Assembly: GCA_030831725.1 (NCBI GenBank) | Contig: JAURKN010000112.1 | Location: forward strand, 1 to 50,368 | Source: Ferruginibacter sp. | GTDB lineage: Bacteria; Bacteroidota; Bacteroidia; Chitinophagales; Chitinophagaceae | Reading direction: 5' to 3' | DNA length: 50,368 nucleotides | Shown here: positions 8,366 to 17,253 of the stretch, piece by piece | How the letters are laid out: each line of letters starts with the position of its first letter | Position numbering within the stretch: the stretch's first letter is position 1 | The notes under the pieces: generated by a model | Databases searched by the model: none | Told to the model about the DNA's origin: nothing | What the model saw: only the letters and a program-made list of their open reading frames with translations | Position numbers and translations under genes: made by a program

Positions 8366-8409
8366 GCATTGAAAAATAGGGTGTAAATTACAGCCAAACT
8401 TAATTTCAG

Positions 8410-9921
8410 TTGAGCGGAATAAAAAAACTGGCCGGACAAACGCTATGGTATGGCTTGCCTACCATTGCCAGCAGGTTTTTGGGGTATCTGATGAATATGG
8501 CTCTACCGTTTTTCATCGAATTGCCCGAAAAAACAGCAGACCTTGTTCAGGTGTATACCCTCATTCCTTTTCTCAATGTGATTTTCGCATACGGTATGGA
8601 AACTGCATACTTCCGATTCTCGCAGCAGACCGAACGAGATAAACTATACAACACCCTGTTTATCTCCCTTTTTTCCAGTACACTTTTATTTAGCGCAGTT
8701 TTATGGTTGATGCAGCCCTGGATTGTATCAGCGGCAGATTTGACGGCGCATCCTGAATATGTATGGTGGATGATCGCCATTATCGCAACAGACAATCTGA
8801 ATACATTGCCTTTTGCCAGACTTCGCCAGGAAAACCGACCCAAAAAATATGCCTTCGTTCGAATCAGCGGTATTCTCATCAATTTGACTTTGGTCATTTT
8901 TTTCCTGGGATTCGCTCCAAAAATAGCTGCGTCACAAAACAACAACTGGCTTTCGTCATGGTATGATCCGAATTTTGGATTGGGATATTATCTCGTTGGA
9001 AATTTTGTCGGAAGTGCATTAACTATGTTATTGCTTTTCGGAGAATGGAAAAATGTAAAACTGAAATTCAGTTTCTCTTTATGGAAAGAGGTGATGAAAT
9101 ATAGTTCACCACTGATCATCGTTGGATTAGGTGGAATGGTCAATGATGTACTCAGCAGAATGATCTACAGACATGTGGTGGATCTGCCGATGGAACAAGC
9201 CAACCATGAGCTTGGTGTATTTGCGAATATTTTTCGTTTAGCCCTTCTCGTTACCATCATGATACAGGCCTTTCGTATGGCGGCCGAACCTTTTTTCTTC
9301 AACCGAAGCAAGGACGAGGATGCAAAGAAAACATACGCTAGAATCATGAAATTCTTTGTGATTGCTTGTTGCTTCCTCTTTCTCTTCATCTCTCTTTTTC
9401 TGGATGTGTTCCGCTGGATCTTTATTCACCTCGCCAATGAAAGATGGGCGGAAGGACTGGAAGTGGTTCCCTTGCTTACCATGGGAAACATTTTTTTGGG
9501 CATCTATTACAACCTGAGTATTTGGTACAAGCTCACAAATAAAAACAGCTACGGAGCAATCATCACATTATTAGGAGCAGCCATAACCATTGGATTGAAC
9601 ATCTGGCTGATTCCGATGCTGCATTACACAGGCGCAGCCCTTGCCACTGCTATTTGCTATTTTTTCATGATGATTGCCAGCTACAAATGGGGCAAGAAAC
9701 ATTATCCCATTCCATACCCGATAAAAAAACTGACTTCTTATTTGGTTCTTAGCGTATTGCTTTATCTGGCCCACTTCGCTTTACGCACCTGGATTCCTCA
9801 ATTCTGGTTCTCCATTGCAACGGCTTTCTTCTTCTTATATCTTTTTACCCGATTGGTGTTGAAAGTGGAAGAACAAGAACTGATGAAATTGCCGTTTTTA
9901 AGGCGATGGTATTCCAAGTAA
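8410..9921 (+). CDS. Polysaccharide/lipid-linked oligosaccharide flippase (Wzx/MATE-like)
   Basis: An integral membrane protein of 503 residues with about 12-14 hydrophobic helices spread over its whole length, as in the MOP superfamily (Polysacc_synt / Wzx / MurJ-like). The N-terminus KKLAGQTLWYGLPTIASRF resembles the first amphipathic stretch of Wzx flippases that move undecaprenyl-linked glycans. The start is TTG; the first ATG (codon 28) would remove most of the first helix. No glycosyltransferases or polymerase lie nearby, so the cargo is unknown. A weak AT-only hairpin (9924-9946) follows the stop codon. Confidence 0.82.
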   Translation: MSGIKKLAGQTLWYGLPTIASRFLGYLMNMALPFFIELPEKTADLVQVYTLIPFLNVIFAYGMETAYFRFSQQTERDKLYNTLFISLFSSTLLFSAVLWLMQPWIVSAADLTAHPEYVWWMIAIIATDNLNTLPFARLRQENRPKKYAFVRISGILINLTLVIFFLGFAPKIAASQNNNWLSSWYDPNFGLGYYLVGNFVGSALTMLLLFGEWKNVKLKFSFSLWKEVMKYSSPLIIVGLGGMVNDVLSRMIYRHVVDLPMEQANHELGVFANIFRLALLVTIMIQAFRMAAEPFFFNRSKDEDAKKTYARIMKFFVIACCFLFLFISLFLDVFRWIFIHLANERWAEGLEVVPLLTMGNIFLGIYYNLSIWYKLTNKNSYGAIITLLGAAITIGLNIWLIPMLHYTGAALATAICYFFMMIASYKWGKKHYPIPYPIKKLTSYLVLSVLLYLAHFALRTWIPQFWFSIATAFFFLYLFTRLVLKVEEQELMKLPFLRRWYSK

Positions 9922-10009
9922 CATTTAAAATCGATTAAATTTTAAAAGGATAAGAGGTTATAGCAATAAATCTTTTCCAAAGGAGTACTTTGTTGATATT
10001 TTCAAGCAT

Positions 10010-10039
10010 AAAAAAAGGGCCAAGATAAAAATCTAGCCC
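10010..10039 (-). terminator. Intrinsic terminator downstream of icmF (repeat copy 2)
   Basis: GGGC (10017-10020) pairs with GCCC (10036-10039), and AGAT (10023-10026) pairs with ATCT (10031-10034) around an AAAA loop. On the minus strand seven T's follow (complement of 10010-10016). It lies 139 nt past the icmF stop codon and is the likely end of that transcript. Confidence 0.7.
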
Positions 10040-10085
10040 CGCTTTAAAATCCAATATCCTATGAAAAACCGAAGTGAAGATAAGT
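10017..10085 (-). repeat. Dispersed repeat copy 2, terminator-ended element
   Basis: This copy matches 549-618: 33 identical bases (10041-10073 against 574-606), plus the hairpin, in which an A is missing on one side and T is changed to C on the other, so the stem still pairs. Here it lies in the 3' region of icmF on the minus strand. Confidence 0.7.
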
Positions 10086-10113
10086 TGGTTTTCTGGTTCA
10101 GTTCGTTTCAAGT

Positions 10114-10145
10114 TTGGTCAATTGACATTCGTGTCGTTTGACCAA
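10114..10145. other. Strong hairpin with a TTCG tetraloop
   Basis: TTGGTCAA (10114-10121) pairs with TTGACCAA (10138-10145). After one mismatch and one wobble, GACA (10124-10127) pairs with TGTC (10132-10135) around TTCG. The whole 32 nt folds as a near-continuous stem. No T-tract follows on either strand, so it is not a classical terminator. It lies between the convergent flippase and icmF genes and, on the minus strand, would sit in the icmF 3' UTR upstream of the terminator. Confidence 0.55.
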
Positions 10146-10160
10146 TATATGAGCATATAT

Positions 10161-10175
10161 GTTCCCTTTTGGAAC
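10161..10175. other. Small inverted repeat just after the icmF stop codon
   Basis: GTTCC (10161-10165) and GGAAC (10171-10175) form a 5-bp stem with a CTTTT loop, two bases beyond the icmF stop codon. A second palindrome, ATATATGAGCATATAT (10145-10160), lies next to it. A 3'-end RNA structure is the likeliest reading. Confidence 0.4.
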
Positions 10176-10177
10176 AA

Positions 10178-13100
10178 TTACATGTTTCTACGATATTGAC
10201 CTCCTACTTGATACAAAGCTTGCGTGATTTGACCCAAACTGCAGTATTTCACAGTTTCCATCAGTTCTTCAAATATGTTACCGTTGTCTACCGCCACTTG
10301 CTGCAGTCTCCGTAGCATGGCTGCGGAATGCTCCTGATGTCTTTGCTTGAAGGCTTCCAAAGTGGCGATCTGGGCTTCTTTCTCTTCTTTCGTAGATCGT
10401 ATCACTTCCGAAGGAATGATGGTCGGTGATCCTTTTTTGCTTAAAAATGTATTCACCCCAACAATCGGATATTCGCCGGTATGCTTAAGGGTTTCATAAT
10501 GCAGACTCTCTTCCTGGATCTTGTTACGCTGATACATTCTTTCCATCGCACCCAACACCCCACCGCGCTCCGTGATGCGGTTGAACTCGGTCATTACCGC
10601 CTCTTCCACCAGATCCGTCAATTCCTCGATCAGGAATGAACCTTGGTTCGGGTTCTCGTTTTTAGCCGTGCCAAGCTCTCTGTTGATGATCAACTGTATG
10701 GCCATCGCCCTGCGTACACTCTCCTCCGTAGGTGTCGTGATGGCTTCATCATATGCATTCGTATGCAGCGAATTGCAATTATCGTAAATGGCATATAAGG
10801 CCTGCAAGGTTGTTCTGATATCATTGAAGTCGATCTCCTGGGCATGCAGACTCCTGCCGCTGGTTTGGATATGATACTTCAATTTTTGACTTCTAGAATT
10901 GCCTTTGTATTTGAGCTTCATGGCTTTCGCCCAGATTCTTCTGGCAACCCTTCCGATGACGCTGTATTCAGGATCCATGCCATTACTGAAAAAGAAAGAC
11001 AAATTCGGAGCGAAATCATTTATGTTCATACCCCTGCTCAAATAATACTCCACATATGTAAATCCATTGGCTAGCGTAAAGGCAAGTTGTGTGATCGGAT
11101 TGGCACCTGCTTCCGCAATGTGATAACCACTGATGCTCACACTGTAAAAATTCTGCACGTTCTGGTTGATGAAATATTGTTGAACATCCCCCATCAGTTT
11201 CAAGGCGAATTCAGTGGAGAAAATACAAGTGTTTTGAGCCTGGTCTTCTTTCAATATATCTGCCTGAACCGTACCTCTTACGGTGCTAAGTGCTTTGGCT
11301 TTAATCTGTTGATACACCTCGGCCGGTAAAACATCCGCTCCGCTGAGTCCGAGCAAACGCAAGCCGAGCCCGTCATTACCCTCAGGCAAAACACCTTCAA
11401 GGTTGCCTTTCCATGGCTTGACCATTTGTGCGTCAGCTCCGATGTATTTGGGCAGTTGATCCAGATTGTATTTGGCTTCAATCAGCGCATTTACGTTATC
11501 ACGAAGATTGTTTTCCAAAATATATTTTTCACACTGCTGGTCGATTGCCGCATTCATGAAAAAGGCAAGGATGATCGGAGCCGGACCATTGATGGTCATG
11601 CTCACCGAAGTTTTAGGATCACAAAGATCAAATCCGCTGTATAGTTTTTTTGCATCATCCACGGTGGCGATGCTTACACCACTGTTGCCGATTTTGCCGT
11701 AAATATCCGGACGCCACGCAGGATCTTCGCCATACAAAGTAACGCTATCAAATGCGGTACTGAGGCGCTTCGCAGGCTGTCCCTGGCTTACATAGTGAAA
11801 TCTTCTGTTTGTTCTTTCCGGTCCGCCTTCTCCGGCAAACATACGAGTGGGATCTTCTCCTTCACGCTTCAAAGGAAACACACCTGCGGTGAATGGAAAT
11901 TCTCCGGGAACGTTCTCCTGCATCTGCCAGGTCAACAAATCGCCCCAGTCTTTGAATTTGGGAAGATAAACTTTTGAAAGTCTTGTTCCGGATAGGGTTT
12001 GATGCGTCAAAGGTTGCTTGATGGTTTTATCACGTACCACAAATTCATAATGATCTGCCGCATATTTCTCCTTCAATTTTTCCCATCCCGTAATCATGCT
12101 TTTAGATTCGTTGGAAATGGATTGCGTGATTTCTTCCGTCTTGTTTTTCAATTCTTGTTGTAACTCGGAAGAGACATTTTGCAGACTGTTGATAACGCCG
12201 TTCAGTTGGTACCAGCGGGATGCCAGTTCTGACTGTTCTTTCACCCACTGATTATACTGTTTCGCAGTCTCCGAGATTTCCGCCAGGTATCTGACACGGG
12301 AAGGAGGAATGACAGTTGAGTTTTGTCCCGACTTCAGCATGGATTCGTCCGAAGCGGATAGTATGGAAAATGAATCCGGAAATTTGCTGTTGATTTTTTG
12401 CATCAGGATGTCGAAAAGCGTATTCACTCCCGCATCGTTGAATTGAGCGGCGATGGTACCTACCACAGGAAGATTCTCATCTTTCGCATCCCACAAACCA
12501 TGGTTTCTTATGTACTGTTTACGAACATCATGCAAGGCATCCAATGCCCCTGCCTTATCGAATTTGTTCAGGCAAATGACATCGGCATAATCAAGCATGT
12601 TGATTTTTTCGAGCTGAGAAGGTGCACCATACTCAGGGGTCATAACGTACATGCTTACCTGACAATAGTCAAGAATGGAAGCATCGCTTTGTCCCACACC
12701 CGCACTTTCCAGAATGATGAGATCGAAGGCTTCCGCTTTGCAGATGTCGAGGGCATCTTGAACATATTTGCTGAGGGCTTTGTCGCTTTCACGGGTTGCC
12801 AGACTGCGCATGTAAGCTCGTGAAGAAGAGATGGCGTTCATGCGAATTCTGTCGCCCAGCAAGGCACCGCCGGTTTTTTTCTTGGAGGGATCTACGGAGA
12901 TGACGGCGATGGTTTTATCTTCAAATCGGTTCAGAAATCTTCTTACGATTTCATCGGTTACCGAAGATTTTCCGGCTCCGCCTGTTCCGGTTATGCCCAG
13001 CACGGGTACTATGACTTGTTCATTTTTTGTTGTACCAACGAAGCTGGCGTTTTCGGCAAGGGTGATTTGACGTGCTATTTTTCGGATGTCTTTCTTTTCA

Positions 13101-13567
13101 TCAATCGACATAGATCCGTTTCCGACCGGAAGTTCAATCAGCGAATAATCACACTGACGAACCACATCTTCAATCATTCCTTCCAATCCCATGGTTCTGC
13201 CGTCATCGGGAGAATAGATGCGACTGATGCCGTATGCGTGCAATTCTTCTATTTCGGTAGGAAGAATGGTTCCACCACCGCCTCCAAAAATTTTAATGTG
13301 TCCACATCCACTTTCTTCCAACAAATCTTTCATGTATTTGAAAAACTCCACGTGACCACCTTGATAACTCGTGATCGCTATTCCCTGTACATCTTCCTCG
13401 ATGGCGCACTCAACGATATCAGCCACACTGCGGTTATGTCCGAGGTGAATGATTTCCGCGCCCTTGCTCTGAAGGATCCTGCGCATGATATTGATGGCCG
13501 CATCATGACCATCGAATAAAGCAGCAGCGGTTACAATTCTGACTTTGTTTTGGGTTGAAAAAAACAT
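10178..13567 (-). CDS. icmF: Fused isobutyryl-CoA mutase (IcmF), cobalamin-dependent
   Basis: One polypeptide of 1129 residues with the IcmF order: B12-binding domain (about 1-140, DGHDAAIN with the cobalt-ligand His21), MeaB-like G-protein chaperone (about 180-420, P-loop in GITGTGGAGKSS near 194-201) and the acyl-CoA mutase barrel (about 520-1129). It interconverts isobutyryl-CoA and n-butyryl-CoA, and some members also act on pivalyl/isovaleryl-CoA. The substrate-pocket segment FPFTAGVFPLKREGEDP has the IcmF form, not the Tyr-containing RGPYATMY form of methylmalonyl-CoA mutase. The frame opens at an ATG at 13615, but the extra 16 residues look unconserved and the ATG at 13567 sits just before KVRIVTAA; either could be used. 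A -7 element lies upstream. It follows rsmA on the same strand after about 60-110 nt. Confidence 0.9.
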   Translation of the reverse strand: MFFSTQNKVRIVTAAALFDGHDAAINIMRRILQSKGAEIIHLGHNRSVADIVECAIEEDVQGIAITSYQGGHVEFFKYMKDLLEESGCGHIKIFGGGGGTILPTEIEELHAYGISRIYSPDDGRTMGLEGMIEDVVRQCDYSLIELPVGNGSMSIDEKKDIRKIARQITLAENASFVGTTKNEQVIVPVLGITGTGGAGKSSVTDEIVRRFLNRFEDKTIAVISVDPSKKKTGGALLGDRIRMNAISSSRAYMRSLATRESDKALSKYVQDALDICKAEAFDLIILESAGVGQSDASILDYCQVSMYVMTPEYGAPSQLEKINMLDYADVICLNKFDKAGALDALHDVRKQYIRNHGLWDAKDENLPVVGTIAAQFNDAGVNTLFDILMQKINSKFPDSFSILSASDESMLKSGQNSTVIPPSRVRYLAEISETAKQYNQWVKEQSELASRWYQLNGVINSLQNVSSELQQELKNKTEEITQSISNESKSMITGWEKLKEKYAADHYEFVVRDKTIKQPLTHQTLSGTRLSKVYLPKFKDWGDLLTWQMQENVPGEFPFTAGVFPLKREGEDPTRMFAGEGGPERTNRRFHYVSQGQPAKRLSTAFDSVTLYGEDPAWRPDIYGKIGNSGVSIATVDDAKKLYSGFDLCDPKTSVSMTINGPAPIILAFFMNAAIDQQCEKYILENNLRDNVNALIEAKYNLDQLPKYIGADAQMVKPWKGNLEGVLPEGNDGLGLRLLGLSGADVLPAEVYQQIKAKALSTVRGTVQADILKEDQAQNTCIFSTEFALKLMGDVQQYFINQNVQNFYSVSISGYHIAEAGANPITQLAFTLANGFTYVEYYLSRGMNINDFAPNLSFFFSNGMDPEYSVIGRVARRIWAKAMKLKYKGNSRSQKLKYHIQTSGRSLHAQEIDFNDIRTTLQALYAIYDNCNSLHTNAYDEAITTPTEESVRRAMAIQLIINRELGTAKNENPNQGSFLIEELTDLVEEAVMTEFNRITERGGVLGAMERMYQRNKIQEESLHYETLKHTGEYPIVGVNTFLSKKGSPTIIPSEVIRSTKEEKEAQIATLEAFKQRHQEHSAAMLRRLQQVAVDNGNIFEELMETVKYCSLGQITQALYQVGGQYRRNM

Positions 13568-13628
13568 ATGTTGATCTTTACGTGAAGCGATATTGATACG
13601 AAGCCCAAACTGCATTGGGTTAACGCCG

Positions 13629-13636
13629 CAAATTTA
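13629..13636 (-). promoter_or_regulatory. Putative -7 promoter element for icmF
   Basis: On the minus strand TAAATTTG matches TANNTTTG exactly. It lies 14 nt before the ATG at 13615 and 62 nt before the ATG at 13567, so a normal leader length favours the downstream start. A T-rich stretch (CTTTTTAG) stands in for the -33 element. Confidence 0.4.
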
Positions 13637-13674
13637 CAGCATAAAAGGTCTAAAAAGTCCGATTTTACCTTGAA

Positions 13675-14427
13675 TCAACGCATACGATGTGTCAATGCTG
13701 CAAACTGCTGGATGGTCAGTTGTTCGGCTCTTTTGTTGAAGAGTTCATCTTGCAACACTTCCGGTTCAAACATTCCCTTTACTGCGTTGCGTAACGTTTT
13801 TCGCCTTTGATTGAATGCCATCTTCACCAAACGGGCGAAAGCGGCCTCTGTTGTGTAAGGTAGGGCTTCTGATTTACGGCTCAATTCAATCACACCGCTC
13901 ATTACTTTCGGAGGAGGATTGAAGCATTCCGGTGGCACATCAAACAAATATTTCACATCGTAGAAAGCCTGAATCAGCACACTCAGCACGCCGTAGGTTT
14001 TGGATCCGCTTTTTGCTGCGGCGCGTTCTGCCACTTCTTTTTGAAACATGCCGATCACAACAGGCACCTGTTCCTTCCAATCCACAATTTTAAACAGGAT
14101 CTGCGTGGAGATGTTGTACGGGAAATTTCCTATCACAGTGAAACTGCCGGAGAAGGGTGGCTCGATGTTCAAAAAATCAGCCGATATGATTTTATCGTTC
14201 AACACCGAATGTTTTTGCTTCAGATAGGTGATTTTTTCTTCATCCAATTCCACCGCCTTAAAGTCGATTTCTGAAATTTTTATCAGGTGTTCCGTCAAAG
14301 CTCCCGCACCAGGTCCTACTTCCAACAATTGCTCGAAGGAATGTATTTTCAGGGCATCCAGAATCTTACCAATCATCTCTTTGTCTTTCAAAAAATGCTG
14401 ACCCAGGGATTTCTTCAGTGTGTACAT
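13675..14427 (-). CDS. rsmA: 16S rRNA (adenine1518-N6/adenine1519-N6)-dimethyltransferase RsmA (KsgA)
   Basis: It dimethylates two adjacent adenosines in the 3'-terminal hairpin of 16S rRNA during 30S maturation, using S-adenosylmethionine. The family signatures are KSLGQHFLKD near 5-14, SAM-binding LEVGPGAGALTEHL near 35-48, the catalytic NFPYNIST (the NLPY-type motif, with Phe for Leu) near 99-106 and the C-terminal helical domain ending MAFNQRRKTLRNAV. The length of 250 residues is usual. It is divergent from pdxA; rsmA and pdxA are also neighbours in many other bacteria. A start just upstream of KKSLGQHF at the ATG (MYTLKK) is unambiguous. Confidence 0.96.
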   Translation of the reverse strand: MYTLKKSLGQHFLKDKEMIGKILDALKIHSFEQLLEVGPGAGALTEHLIKISEIDFKAVELDEEKITYLKQKHSVLNDKIISADFLNIEPPFSGSFTVIGNFPYNISTQILFKIVDWKEQVPVVIGMFQKEVAERAAAKSGSKTYGVLSVLIQAFYDVKYLFDVPPECFNPPPKVMSGVIELSRKSEALPYTTEAAFARLVKMAFNQRRKTLRNAVKGMFEPEVLQDELFNKRAEQLTIQQFAALTHRMR

Positions 14428-14550
14428 GTTCCAAAGGTAAGCGTAATGCCTGATGCATTTTATGGGGATGCTCCATCAAACGAATGGAATACGCAAATCA
14501 GGGTCCTACTTGCTCAAATAATCGTACTTTTACAACTCAATTGAATAGGA

Positions 14551-15648
14551 ATGAGTGCGAATCATGAAAATAAACCGGTTATTGGTTTCAGTTGCGGAGA
14601 TCTCAACGGAATTGGACTGGAAACCATCATAAAGACGCTGAGCGACAGCAGAATCCTGGAATACTGCACGCCTGTCATCTTTGCCAACAACAAAGTCGTT
14701 CATTTTTACCGGAAAACACTCCCGGAAATGAACATGCAACTTTCTGCGGTGAAGGATAAGGATTTGTCTAAAATCAATCATAAACAAATCAATATTTTCC
14801 CTTGTTGGGAAGAAGACGTGAATATCACACCCGGCGAACTCACTGATGAAGCAGGAAAATATGCGGTAATCAGTTTACGAACGGCAGCTGATGCGCTGAA
14901 AGCAGGAAAGATTGACGGACTCGTTACTGCGCCTATCCACAAGAAAAACATACAATCAGATTCGTTCAATTATTCCGGGCATACCCCATTTTTGAAAAAG
15001 CATTTCGGAGTGGCCGATGTATGTATGTTGATGGTGGCTGACAATATGAAAATCGGTTTGCTCACAGAGCATCTGCCAGTGAAAGATGTATCCTCCTTCA
15101 TCACTAAGGCGAACATCATCAGCAAGCTCAACCTCATGGCACAGAGTCTGAAAAAAGACTTTGATGTTTCAAAGCCTAAAATCGCCATTCTCGGTTTGAA
15201 TCCACATGCCGGCGATGAAGGACTGATTGGAAAAGAGGAAATAGAAGTCATAAAGCCAGCCATACAAGAAGCGAAGCAAAAAGGAATGCTGTGTTTCGGA
15301 CCCTACAGTGCGGATGCGTTTTTTGCAAGAGGCCAATATGAAAATTTTGATGCAGTACTCGCTTTATATCACGACCAGGGATTGATTCCATTCAAATCGC
15401 TTTCTTTGGGAGAAGGGGTGAACTTTACGGCCGGACTTAGTGGCGTGAGAACATCACCGGACCATGGAACCGCATTTGATATTGCCGGAAAAGGAATCGC
15501 AGATGAAACATCAACCCGAAAAGCTTTATTCACTTGCATCGACATCATTCATGCGCGAAATGAATTTTCGGATCAACGAAGAAACCCACTTCGTAAAATG
15601 AGTCGACATGTGGTTGCGAATTCGGTGGATGAACGTTTGTCCGATTGA
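14551..15648 (+). CDS. pdxA: 4-hydroxythreonine-4-phosphate dehydrogenase PdxA
   Basis: It oxidises 4-phosphohydroxy-L-threonine in the DXP-dependent pathway to pyridoxal phosphate, working with PdxJ (not in this window). The 365-residue protein has the N-terminal GFSCGDLNGIGLETI substrate region, YSGHTPFLKKHF with a metal-binding His, LGLNPHAGD and ALYHDQGLIPFKSL with a second metal His, then GVRTSPDHGTAFDIAGKG at the phosphate site. The start at ATG 14551 is followed directly by conserved sequence. It is divergent from rsmA with about 120 nt between, and its stop codon is 2 nt from the stop of the convergent LolA-like gene. Confidence 0.96.
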   Translation: MSANHENKPVIGFSCGDLNGIGLETIIKTLSDSRILEYCTPVIFANNKVVHFYRKTLPEMNMQLSAVKDKDLSKINHKQINIFPCWEEDVNITPGELTDEAGKYAVISLRTAADALKAGKIDGLVTAPIHKKNIQSDSFNYSGHTPFLKKHFGVADVCMLMVADNMKIGLLTEHLPVKDVSSFITKANIISKLNLMAQSLKKDFDVSKPKIAILGLNPHAGDEGLIGKEEIEVIKPAIQEAKQKGMLCFGPYSADAFFARGQYENFDAVLALYHDQGLIPFKSLSLGEGVNFTAGLSGVRTSPDHGTAFDIAGKGIADETSTRKALFTCIDIIHARNEFSDQRRNPLRKMSRHVVANSVDERLSD

Positions 15649-15650
15649 TC

Positions 15651-16346
15651 TTATTTAAACATCAGGTCTGAAACCCCTTTGTTCAGTTTATAACTGCTGA
15701 TGCTGATTTCAGCTGTTCCTTTCGAAGGATTTTTCTTTGTGACTTTCCCATTTTTACCATCATCGAAATCAAACGTGATTCCTTTCGGTAGTTTGTAATC
15801 TTTTGTGTGAAAACTAAAATTGATTTTGTCCGGCAGAGCCATCTTGATGTATTTTCCGTATTTCATCTCCAATTCAAAACTTCCATTTTCTTTGGTTGTG
15901 GTTTTGCTTTTCAGTATGACAAGATTTGTTGGATCGATGTATAAGGTTGACAAAACGATTTCATCTTCATCGCTCAGGGGGAACAATTTGACAACGCGGG
16001 TTGCGACACCATTCAGAGTCTCCTTGCCTGCATCAATGATGGTATAATTTTCGTTCTGTACCAGTTGATTCATATTGATATTGACAGCCCCTTTGGGTAG
16101 AAAAGAGAAACCGCTGGCATTTTTCAATCTGAGTTTGTTAGGCTTTTTATAATACATGGTGATTTTGGAAACGGGAATTTTCAAAAAACTCACATTGGTT
16201 TTCATGGTTCCCTCCGCTTCGTAGTCCACCACCTGGTCCAATCTCTCCCTCACTTGTTTGATCAGCTGCTCCGCAGGCTGCGCTTGTAAACGTGAAGAGA
16301 GAAATGAAAGTCCGATAAGGATGAAGATTATATGTTTCAATTTCAT
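15651..16346 (-). CDS. LolA-like outer-membrane lipoprotein-sorting domain protein
   Basis: A secreted periplasmic protein of 231 residues with a signal peptide (about 1-22, ending RLQAQ). The rest predicts as beta-rich, with the half-barrel pattern of LolA/LolB-like proteins (TMYYKKPNKLRLKN, near 65-78, is typical of the Bacteroidota outer membrane lipoprotein-sorting family). It probably carries a lipidated or hydrophobic ligand across the periplasm. It is the last gene of an apparent four-gene minus-strand operon (regulator, ATPase, permease, this gene), 12 nt after the permease, so it may serve the same efflux or export process. It is not the housekeeping LolA by context; this is inference. 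Confidence 0.65.
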   Translation of the reverse strand: MKLKHIIFILIGLSFLSSRLQAQPAEQLIKQVRERLDQVVDYEAEGTMKTNVSFLKIPVSKITMYYKKPNKLRLKNASGFSFLPKGAVNINMNQLVQNENYTIIDAGKETLNGVATRVVKLFPLSDEDEIVLSTLYIDPTNLVILKSKTTTKENGSFELEMKYGKYIKMALPDKINFSFHTKDYKLPKGITFDFDDGKNGKVTKKNPSKGTAEISISSYKLNKGVSDLMFK

Positions 16347-16358
16347 GGTGATTTTTTG

Positions 16359-17252
16359 TTAGGATAAAATGTCTTTTCTCCTAAAGGTGAATTGTGCCCA
16401 TCCAAAAAACAGAACGATGTGCGCCAATAGAATTGTAATGCTGTTTCGGATGGATGCCCAGTTTTCCACGCTGCCTTTGATGGGCATGCCTTCCGCATCG
16501 GTGCCGATGTAGAAGAACCCTTTCCAGCCGACCATATATGTGGTAAAGAGCCAGGGTTTTACATTTTTATCAATCACCGGAACATTGATGTTTGATACGA
16601 TGGTCAGAAAAACGACAATGCAGACTGTAGCCACAATTGGACCAATAGAGTTTTCCGCATACACCGAGAGTAAGATGGAAAGAGATGCGATGACCATCAG
16701 TGCGATGGCTGCGTAAGCGAATGCCGCGACATACCTCCAAAGCACGTCATCGGCAGCAATTTGTAAAATCTGAGACTCATCCCCCTTGACTCGGAAAATC
16801 AACATGTCGTCTATGCCGAATATCCATGTGCTGACCAATAGAGATAAGAAAGCCATCCAAATCAGTAGGACAATCGTAAAGATGGCGGCCGCCATGAATT
16901 TGGCCCAAAGAAGTTCACTTCGACTAACCGGTCGGGTAAGTATCAACCTCAACGTTCCCATATTCGCTTCACCTGAAATGGAATCTCCCGCAACCAGTGC
17001 GACAAGTATAGGAACCTGAACAAGCAAGGTGTTCAAGATGAGATAACACATGAAATACCCGTTAATCGCAAGATTCTTATCCAACTCGAAATTGTCTTGA
17101 ATATTCTGGAGCATCAGATCCATATAACTCTGCCCATCCGCCTTGAAAGCGAATTGAAAAATGAGAACAATGGCGGCAATGGCGGCGAAAGCAATGTAGG
17201 TTCTGGGCCTTTTTGCGATTTTGTATAATTCAATGTTTAACAATCCCCACAT
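16359..17252 (-). CDS. ABC transporter permease, ABC-2 type
   Basis: A membrane protein of 297 residues with six hydrophobic segments (near 18-35, 60-85, 115-145, 175-205, 210-230, 270-290). The sequence ANMGTLRLILTRPVSRSELLWAKF (cytoplasmic loop near 94-117) is the hallmark of ABC-2 exporter permeases of the NatB/GldF type. It follows the ATPase gene after 1 nt and is surely translated with it. Two large extracytoplasmic loops (near 36-60 and 150-170) are notable. Together the pair probably exports a small molecule, lipid or peptide; the substrate is unknown. Confidence 0.85.
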   Translation of the reverse strand: MWGLLNIELYKIAKRPRTYIAFAAIAAIVLIFQFAFKADGQSYMDLMLQNIQDNFELDKNLAINGYFMCYLILNTLLVQVPILVALVAGDSISGEANMGTLRLILTRPVSRSELLWAKFMAAAIFTIVLLIWMAFLSLLVSTWIFGIDDMLIFRVKGDESQILQIAADDVLWRYVAAFAYAAIALMVIASLSILLSVYAENSIGPIVATVCIVVFLTIVSNINVPVIDKNVKPWLFTTYMVGWKGFFYIGTDAEGMPIKGSVENWASIRNSITILLAHIVLFFGWAQFTFRRKDILS

Positions 17253-17253
17253 A

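Noticed and set aside
9924..9946. AT-only inverted repeat TTTAAAAT/ATTTTAAA after the flippase stop
   Set aside because: Weak pairing and no T-run; likely AT-rich filler.
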